Part shown: one piece after another, positions 1-5,664 of the stretch
How positions within the stretch are numbered: the stretch's first letter is position 1
Layout of the letters: each line of letters begins with the position of its first letter
From: Planctomycetia bacterium
Lineage (GTDB): Bacteria > Planctomycetota > Planctomycetia > Pirellulales > UBA1268
Assembly (NCBI GenBank): GCA_009926295.1
Contig: RFPF01000204.1
Location: forward strand, 1-5,664
Direction of reading: 5' to 3'
DNA: 5,664 nt
The notes under the pieces: generated by a model
Told to the model about the DNA's origin: nothing
Seen by the model: the letters and a program-made list of their open reading frames with translations, nothing else
Databases searched by the model: none
Translations under genes and position numbers: made by a program

Positions 1-510
1 CACCACTTCACGCTCACCGACGAGTGCCTCCGCGGCTTCGACTCGAACTTCAAGATGAGCCCCCCGCTGCGGACCGCGGAGGACGTGGAAGGCGTCATCG
101 CCGGACTCGTCGACGGGACGCTCGACTGCATCGCCACCGACCATGCCCCGCACGCACGCGAGAAAAAGATGCTCGAGCTCGACCGGGCGCCGTTCGGCAT
201 TCTCGGCCTCGAGACGGCCGTGGGGCTGTGCGTGACGCGACTGGTGAACACCGGCCGCATCGGATGGCCGCGTCTCGTCGAGGCCCTGAGCATGCTTCCG
301 TCGCGCATCCTGGGCATCAACCGTGGCACGCTGCGGCCCGCCGCGATCGCCGACATCACCCTCATCGACCCGAACCTCGTCTGGCAGGTGGACGCCGAAC
401 GGTTCCAGTCGAAGAGCGTCAACTCTCCGTTCCATGGCTGGAAGCTCACGGGCCGCGCCGTGGCCACGATCGTCGGCGGCCGGGTGAAGTACCGGCTCAA
501 CGCCCCCTGA
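1..510 (+). CDS. pyrC: Dihydroorotase, C-terminal part (5' end outside window)
   Basis: This is the C-terminal 169 residues of a class I-type dihydroorotase, the zinc amidohydrolase that interconverts carbamoyl-aspartate and dihydroorotate in de novo pyrimidine synthesis in the cytoplasm. The frame is open from the first base and ends with TGA at 508-510. The visible fragment begins with a His-His-Phe-x-Leu-Thr-Asp stretch, which in the family contributes a metal-ligand histidine. It continues with FKMSPPLR (residues 17-24) and TDHAPH (46-51), which carries the catalytic/metal aspartate. Next come the APFGILGLET segment (63-72) and the C-terminal beta-sandwich, with ADIT (117-120) and NSPFHGWKLTG (141-151). 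All of these fit active PyrC rather than the inactive PyrC-like subunit, although the N-terminal HxH metal motif is outside the window. The downstream gene starts 4 nt after the stop, so the two are probably cotranscribed. The family assignment is very secure. Confidence 0.96.
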   Translation, partial: HHFTLTDECLRGFDSNFKMSPPLRTAEDVEGVIAGLVDGTLDCIATDHAPHAREKKMLELDRAPFGILGLETAVGLCVTRLVNTGRIGWPRLVEALSMLPSRILGINRGTLRPAAIADITLIDPNLVWQVDAERFQSKSVNSPFHGWKLTGRAVATIVGGRVKYRLNAP

Positions 511-514
511 TCCC

Positions 515-994
515 ATGACGCTGATCATCGACGGCTACAACCTGCTCCACGCATCGGGCGTGTTCGGGGCGGAGCGGGGGCCGCGGGGATTCGAGCAATC
601 GAGGCTTAAGCTCCTCGACCTCCTCGCCGAACTCCTCGGTGCCGACGCCGCGAAGACGATCGTCGTGTTCGACGCCGCCAACGCGCCCGACGGCCTGCCG
701 GGCCGTCACGTGCACCGCGGCCTCCGCGTGTGGTTCGCCCGGGAATACCCCGACGCCGATTCCCTCATCGAGGAACTCGTCGACGCCGACCATGCGCCGC
801 AGAGCCTCGTGGTCGTGTCGAGCGACCGCCGCCTGCAGGCCGCCGCCCGCCGCCGGAGGGCGGCCGCCGTCGACTGCGACGCCTGGCTCGCGGAGACGAA
901 GGCTCGGCGCCGCGAGCGTTCCGACCACGACGTCAAGCCCGCCGAACCCGGCCCGCACGACGTCGAAGCCTGGAAGCGCTACTTCGGATTGTGA
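515..994 (+). CDS. NYN domain (YacP/Rae1-like) putative ribonuclease
   Basis: This 159-residue protein belongs to the NYN/PIN-like nuclease fold, closest in pattern to the YacP (DUF901) family, whose Bacillus member Rae1 is a ribosome-associated endoribonuclease. The signature parts are visible in order: LIIDGYNLLH at the N-terminus (Asp6, Asn9), VVFDA (Asp53), the acidic ADSLIEELV segment (Asp82, Glu86) and VVSSDRRLQ (Asp104). Together they would form the acidic metal-binding site. An Arg-rich patch (112-115) and a basic region around 129-135 could contact RNA. The start is the ATG 4 nt after the pyrC stop. No Shine-Dalgarno sequence is visible there, so translational coupling to pyrC is likely. 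The length is a little short of the usual roughly 170 residues but the domain looks complete. Nuclease activity is inferred from the family; the substrate is unknown, and a link to pyrimidine synthesis is not implied. Confidence 0.88.
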   Translation: MTLIIDGYNLLHASGVFGAERGPRGFEQSRLKLLDLLAELLGADAAKTIVVFDAANAPDGLPGRHVHRGLRVWFAREYPDADSLIEELVDADHAPQSLVVVSSDRRLQAAARRRRAAAVDCDAWLAETKARRRERSDHDVKPAEPGPHDVEAWKRYFGL

Positions 995-999
995 GCGGC

Positions 1000-1008
1000 A
1001 GGCCCGGC

Positions 1009-1010
<2 letters not shown>
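1000..1010. terminator. Short perfect dyad between convergent stop codons
   Basis: An 11-nt perfect dyad (AGGCC, one central C, GGCCT) lies between the converging NYN and sigma-54 activator genes, whose stop codons are only 14 nt apart. A second small stem, CGCCC-AAC-GGGCG, follows at 1018-1030 inside the end of the activator gene. Neither is followed by a clear T-tract on either strand, so a canonical intrinsic terminator is not demonstrated. The position is where a bidirectional termination signal would be expected, but a 5-bp GC dyad arises easily in DNA this GC-rich. Confidence 0.25.
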
Positions 1011-2952
<1,942 letters not shown>

Positions 2953-2961
2953 GGCGACGAT

Positions 2962-2966
2962 CCTCC
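2962..2966 (-). promoter_or_regulatory. Ribosome binding site of the sigma-54 activator
   Basis: On the minus strand a perfect GGAGG lies 9 nt before the GTG codon at 2952. It decides the start: no other plausible start codon lies between this site and the in-frame stop at 2976-2974, and the FHA domain begins directly after the GTG. Confidence 0.75.
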
Positions 2967-2969
2967 ACG

Positions 2970-2980
2970 TGCATCATGCA
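2970..2980. promoter_or_regulatory. Small perfect dyad upstream of the activator start, possible operator
   Basis: An 11-nt perfect inverted repeat, TGCAT-C-ATGCA, sits immediately upstream of the activator's ribosome binding site in the divergent intergenic region. It is conspicuous because this short AT-containing stretch interrupts very GC-rich DNA. Fis-type helix-turn-helix activators bind dyads as dimers, so an autoregulatory operator is conceivable. However, it is shorter than most enhancer sites, no second copy is visible in this window, and chance is a real alternative. Confidence 0.25.
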
Positions 2981-3010
2981 TCAGGACGGGCACTTTGGGG
3001 AGGCCGGGGG

Positions 3011-3041
3011 AAACCCGCCTTTCGGGCCGGGAAACGGGTTT
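3011..3041 (+). repeat. Inverted repeat / possible hairpin upstream of secreted-protein gene
   Basis: AAACCCG (3011-3017) and CGGGTTT (3035-3041) form a perfect 7-bp inverted repeat with a 17-nt spacer. The spacer contains further CGGG segments that could pair alternatively with CCCG. The related motifs GGGAAACCCG and GGGAAACGGG (3008-3017 and 3029-3038) also form an imperfect direct repeat. It lies about 90 nt upstream of the ATG at 3129. It could be a protein-binding site or, if transcribed, a leader hairpin; no known riboswitch is recognised. Confidence 0.35.
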
Positions 3042-3119
3042 GCGGCGCATGCTGGCCTCCCACTACCATCCCCGAGACCACGGCACCCACCGGCTCCGCC
3101 ACTCGTTTCGAGCCCCCGC

Positions 3120-3123
3120 GAGG
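3120..3123 (+). promoter_or_regulatory. Ribosome binding site of the secreted-protein gene
   Basis: GAGG lies 5 nt upstream of the ATG at 3129. It supports this start over the longer in-frame opening that reaches back to 2976, because the protein from 3129 begins directly with a normal signal peptide. Confidence 0.6.
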
Positions 3124-3128
3124 TTCCC

Positions 3129-4511
3129 ATGACGACCGCACCCATCCGTTCCGGCCAGCGATCCCTCGCCCGCCTGACGATCCCAGTCCTCGCCGCGCTC
3201 TTCTCGGCCGCGTCTGCCGCTCCGGCCGCCGCACAGGGATTCGGGTTCGGCGGGCAGGCGGTGGGCGGCATCTCCATCGACGCCCACGGCATCGTGCGCA
3301 ACCTCGATCCGGAGGCCTCCCAGGAACTCCATGCACGGCGACGCGAACTTCTGGCCCGCGCCGGAGCTCCCTCCGGCGGCGCTGCGCCACTGCGGAAGGT
3401 GTCGCTCGCGGGCCTCTGCAGGTCCCTCGCCGAATGCTCCGCGCAGGGGCGGCCGCTGCAGCCCGACGTCCTCTTCCTCGGCGGCCTCGAACGCGTGACG
3501 CACGTGTTCGTCGATCCCGACGGGCACGACATCGTGCTGGCCGGCCCCGCCGACGTGCCGACGATCGACCCGGCTGGCAACGTCGTCGCTGCGGCGAGCG
3601 GCAGGCCCCTTCTGCAGCTCGAGGACCTGATCGTCGCGCTGCGGGCCATCGAGTCCGCGCGCCCGACGGGCATCCGCTGCTCGATCGACCCGTCGCCCGA
3701 GGGCGTGGTGAAACTGCAGCGATACCTCGGCAGCCTCAAGAGCATCGGGGCCAACCCCGAGGCCACGCTGCGGGCGATGGAAAACGTGCTCGGCCCGCAG
3801 AAGGTGACCGTGGGCGGCGTGCCATCCGACAGCCGCATGGCCGGCGTCCTGGTCGCGGCGGACTATCGTCTCAAGCGAATCGGCATGGGTCTCGAAGCGT
3901 CGGGCGTGGCCGCGCTGCCGAGCTACCTCTCGATGGTTCCCGCGGGAGCGACGAGCGGGGCCTCGCTGCCGCGGTTCTGGCTCGAGGCGGAGTACGACCC
4001 GATCGTCCGCGATGCGGACGAACTCGCCTGGCAGATCACGGGCCGGCGGATGAAGTGCCTGACGGAGAGCGACGTGGCCGCGGCCGGGGGCCTCGCCCGA
4101 GGTACGGCTCCGACCGACAAGGTGGCCGAGGCATGGTGCGGGGCGCTGACGGCGAACTACGACGCCCTCTGCCGCAAGCAGCCCGTGTTCGCCGAACTCG
4201 TCAACTGCGTGGACCTCGCCGTCGTCGCCGCGCTCATCAGCGGGCGGCAGCTCGACGACCGGGCCGGCCTCGACCTCACGCCGCTCCGCGATGCCACGAA
4301 GCTCGCGTTGCCGACCTACCAATCGCCCGACACGCTGGCGACCGTGGCCGTCGGCTTCAAGCGCGGGAACAGGTGGATCGTGAGCGCCTCGGGTGGCATC
4401 CAGTTCCAGCCGTGGGCCTTCGCAGCCAACACGTCGGAGTCGGGTGAATCAACCGCCGCCCGGGGAGTCGCCCTCGCCGGCCGTCCCGCCGACGGCTGGT
4501 ACTGGGACTGA
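3129..4511 (+). CDS. Secreted protein of unknown function, DUF1598-like (planctomycete family)
   Basis: This 460-residue protein has a Sec-type signal peptide. Basic residues at 7, 11 and 15 precede a hydrophobic core (about 16-30) and an Ala-rich end, with a likely cleavage after Ala35 (APAAA|Q). There is no lipobox and no further convincing membrane segment, so the mature protein should be exported. The mature part starts Gly/Phe-rich (GFGFGGQAVGG). It then holds an alpha/beta region with RKVSLAGLCRSL (89-100 in part), DVLFLGGLERVTHVFVDP (113-130 in part) and LQLEDLIVALR (152-162), followed by CSIDPSPEGVVKLQRYL (174-190). The pattern resembles planctomycete proteins annotated as DUF1598; this is recalled from family features and not checked. 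Seven cysteines (97, 103, 174, 300, 327, 338, 350) could form disulfides after export. No catalytic motif is recognised. The gene is divergent from the FHA activator, and its last 63 bp overlap the oppositely oriented kinase gene. Confidence 0.85.
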   Translation: MTTAPIRSGQRSLARLTIPVLAALFSAASAAPAAAQGFGFGGQAVGGISIDAHGIVRNLDPEASQELHARRRELLARAGAPSGGAAPLRKVSLAGLCRSLAECSAQGRPLQPDVLFLGGLERVTHVFVDPDGHDIVLAGPADVPTIDPAGNVVAAASGRPLLQLEDLIVALRAIESARPTGIRCSIDPSPEGVVKLQRYLGSLKSIGANPEATLRAMENVLGPQKVTVGGVPSDSRMAGVLVAADYRLKRIGMGLEASGVAALPSYLSMVPAGATSGASLPRFWLEAEYDPIVRDADELAWQITGRRMKCLTESDVAAAGGLARGTAPTDKVAEAWCGALTANYDALCRKQPVFAELVNCVDLAVVAALISGRQLDDRAGLDLTPLRDATKLALPTYQSPDTLATVAVGFKRGNRWIVSASGGIQFQPWAFAANTSESGESTAARGVALAGRPADGWYWD

Positions 4512-5102
4512 CACGGGTGCGGCCCACGCGATCCTGGCGATCCCCGCGGCGGCCCGCGGAAAGCACGGATCGACCCACCCCGAGTCCGCGAGCATGGCGA
4601 GCCCGTCCGCACCGCGGCGAAGCGGGGGCGCCACCCGCTTCGCGAGCAGGAGATCACCTTCCGTCTCCGTGGCGACGAGCGCCGCGATCGAGTCGCTCGT
4701 CACGTGCCATCCGACCGGCAGCCGGGTGAGGCGGCCCGGAAACCCGAGCCACCGCGGCACGTCGACGACGGCGGGAGAGTCGACACCGACGTCCGCGACG
4801 ATCGGCAGGCCGAGCGCGTCGGCCACCAGCCGGGCCGTCGCACCCATGAGTTCGATCGCCAGCAGGTGCGCGACGTCCGGCGGCCGCGGCGCGACCGCGT
4901 CGATCGCCCGCAGGCCGTCGACGATCGGGCCGCCGCCCACCACGATCGCCACCGGCCTGCCCTCTCCGCGAGCGCGCACGAGGGCGTCGGCCATCGCCGG
5001 CCAGCCCGGCAGCCCGAGCAGGCTGCCACCGAGCTTGATGATCTCGCGAACGCCGGCGGAATCTCCGGAGCGGATGGTGCCGAGCATCCATGGCAGCGTC
5101 AT
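4449..5102 (-). CDS. mfnE: Amino-acid-kinase-fold protein, MfnE-like (aminomethylfuran phosphate kinase candidate)
   Basis: This 217-residue protein of the aspartate/glutamate/uridylate kinase superfamily has the pattern of the archaeal MfnE group. MfnE phosphorylates [5-(aminomethyl)furan-3-yl]methyl phosphate to the diphosphate in methanofuran synthesis. Visible motifs are IIKLGGSLL (21-29, Lys23), VVGGGPIVD (54-62), AHLLAIELMG (78-87) and the distinctive PVGWHVTSDSIAALVA (129-144). LLLAKRV (151-157) follows in the nucleotide-binding half. The start is the ATG at 5102, which overlaps the TGA of the upstream mfnF-like gene as ATGA; a GGGGA 8 nt upstream is a partial Shine-Dalgarno. The two genes are therefore probably cotranscribed and translationally coupled. 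The last 20 residues, a low-complexity Gly/Pro/Val tail, are encoded inside the overlap with the convergent secreted-protein gene and may be dispensable. The fold is secure; substrate specificity is inferred from the neighbour and the WHVTSDS motif. Confidence 0.85.
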   Translation of the reverse strand: MTLPWMLGTIRSGDSAGVREIIKLGGSLLGLPGWPAMADALVRARGEGRPVAIVVGGGPIVDGLRAIDAVAPRPPDVAHLLAIELMGATARLVADALGLPIVADVGVDSPAVVDVPRWLGFPGRLTRLPVGWHVTSDSIAALVATETEGDLLLAKRVAPPLRRGADGLAMLADSGWVDPCFPRAAAGIARIAWAAPVSVPVPAVGGTAGEGDSPGGG

Positions 5103-5664
5103 CGCAGCAGTCCCCGGGCGATGAGCGCGAGGGCGTGGGCGCAGGCGGCCCGCGACGGCCCCGCGCCGATCGTTTCGGCAAGCGGCACCCTTCGCGGAGC
5201 CCACCGCAGCCGCGCGAGGGCGCGCTCCGCGAGGCAGGCCCCGTGGCCGGCGAGCACGACGCACTCCGGCTGCCAGCCGGCGGCCGCGGCGACCCGATCG
5301 AGCGCCCGGGCCACCCGCCGCGCCTGCGCCTGCGCGCACCACTCGGCGGCCGCGAGGGCGTCGGCGTCCGAGACGCGGTCGGGATCGGCCAGCAGCATGC
5401 GGGCGAGCCGCACGCGGGCGGCATCCCGGGTGGCCGGCCGGCCGTCGGCGGTGTCGCTGGCGGTCGGATCCTCGGGAATGCCGCCGAGCAGCAGCCACAC
5501 GTCGCGCGTGTCGGCGTAGCGCTCGCTCGCGATCGGCCTGCGTCCACCGCCGGCTGCGGGCCAGGGGAGGGATCGCACGAGCGTCGCCACCGGCGTGCGC
5601 TCGACGCCCGTGTAGACGAGTTCACCCGCGGCCAGCCGGCCCACGTCGTCGCACGCCGTGGGCA
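5099..5664 (-). CDS. mfnF: MfnF-like H4MPT-linked C1-transfer pathway protein, C-terminal part (5' end outside window)
   Basis: These are the last 187 residues of a protein matching the H4MPT-linked C1 transfer family (TIGR03123 type, hydantoinase/oxoprolinase-like ASKHA fold). Archaeal MfnF condenses aminomethylfuran diphosphate with glutamyl-tyramine to form the methanofuran core. Diagnostic stretches in the fragment are LVYTGVERTPVATL (15-28) and YADTRDVWLLLGGIPED (49-65). TADGRPATRDAARVRLARML (71-90) follows, then the glycine-rich LAGHGACL (137-144) and GAGPSRAACAHAL (167-179). The frame is open to the window edge on the minus strand, and the N-terminal half, with its phosphate-binding loops, is missing. 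Full members are roughly 330-350 residues, so a little over half is present. The stop TGA overlaps the ATG of the kinase gene. Family recognition is firm; that the bacterial protein makes the same product as the archaeal one is inferred. Confidence 0.88.
   Translation of the reverse strand, partial: PTACDDVGRLAAGELVYTGVERTPVATLVRSLPWPAAGGGRRPIASERYADTRDVWLLLGGIPEDPTASDTADGRPATRDAARVRLARMLLADPDRVSDADALAAAEWCAQAQARRVARALDRVAAAAGWQPECVVLAGHGACLAERALARLRWAPRRVPLAETIGAGPSRAACAHALALIARGLLR

Larger units (their letters stand above)
2953..3128. promoter_or_regulatory. Divergent intergenic region between activator and secreted-protein genes
   Basis: These 176 bases separate two divergent starts and should hold promoters for both. 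I looked on both strands for the sigma-54 -24/-12 pattern (TGGCAC-N5-TTGC) and found no convincing match. The nearest, beginning at the GGCACC near 3079-3084, has its GC one base too close. For the + strand gene, TTGCGG (3040-3045) and TACCAT (3064-3069) separated by 18 nt are a weak sigma-70-like pair. The region also contains the dyad at 2970-2980 and the inverted repeat at 3011-3041. No small coding gene is supported here. Confidence 0.5.

Noticed and set aside
3078..3093. Possible sigma-54 promoter CGGCACCCACCGGCT on the + strand
   Set aside because: The GG and GC dinucleotides are separated by 9 instead of 10 bases and the -12 TTGC element is poorly matched, so it cannot be called.
2976..3128. 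Upstream in-frame extension of the secreted-protein gene to an ATG at 2976
   Set aside because: It would place about 51 Pro/Gly/His-rich residues before the signal peptide, and no good ribosome binding site precedes it. The ATG at 3129 has GAGG at proper spacing and starts directly with the signal peptide.
3063..4322. Long open frame on the - strand, antisense to the secreted-protein gene
   Set aside because: Its composition is typical of a GC-rich shadow frame, and the opposite strand has a signal peptide, a ribosome binding site and globular-protein composition.
5103..5498. N-terminal extension of the MfnE-like kinase upstream of 5102
   Set aside because: The extension would be Arg/Gly-rich out-of-frame translation of the mfnF-like gene. 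The kinase fold starts just after the ATG that overlaps the upstream stop.

Overview
This window is GC-rich bacterial DNA, packed with genes and strongly biased to G/C at third codon positions. The gene content points to a planctomycete. The evidence is a secreted protein resembling the planctomycete-specific DUF1598 group, an FHA-containing sigma-54 activator, and a pair of genes resembling the methanofuran-biosynthesis genes mfnF and mfnE. Those cofactor genes are known from methanogens, methylotrophs and planctomycetes that carry the tetrahydromethanopterin (H4MPT) C1-transfer pathway. The taxonomic assignment is inference from gene content; there is no rRNA or other marker in the window.

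Layout, left to right. (1) Positions 1-994, + strand: the 3' part of a dihydroorotase gene (pyrC, de novo pyrimidine synthesis), followed 4 nt later by a small NYN/PIN-like (YacP/Rae1-type) putative ribonuclease. (2) Positions 1009-2952, - strand: a complete sigma-54-dependent activator with the architecture FHA, GAF-like region, AAA+ with an intact GAFTGA loop, and Fis-type helix-turn-helix. It converges on the NYN gene with only 14 nt between the stop codons. (3) Positions 2953-3128: a divergent intergenic region with a small perfect dyad just upstream of the regulator's ribosome binding site and a possible hairpin on the side of the next gene. (4) Positions 3129-4511, + strand: a secreted protein of unknown function with a clear signal peptide. 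(5) Positions 4449-5664, - strand: an apparent two-gene unit. It consists of the C-terminal part of an MfnF-like ASKHA-fold protein (its start lies beyond the window) and an amino-acid-kinase-fold protein like MfnE, joined by an ATGA stop/start overlap. The MfnE-like gene overlaps the 3' end of the secreted-protein gene by 63 bp, tail to tail.

Functionally, the window joins housekeeping pyrimidine synthesis, a phospho-signal-responsive regulator with a divergent envelope or exported protein, and a cofactor module. In archaea, MfnE phosphorylates the aminomethylfuran phosphate, and MfnF condenses the resulting diphosphate with glutamyl-tyramine to build the methanofuran core. The adjacency here suggests this bacterium makes a methanofuran-type C1 carrier. 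I see no mobile element, CRISPR array, tRNA or rRNA gene. I did not find a wholly new multi-gene system; the points most worth following are the Mfn-like pair and the regulator/secreted-protein divergent pair.
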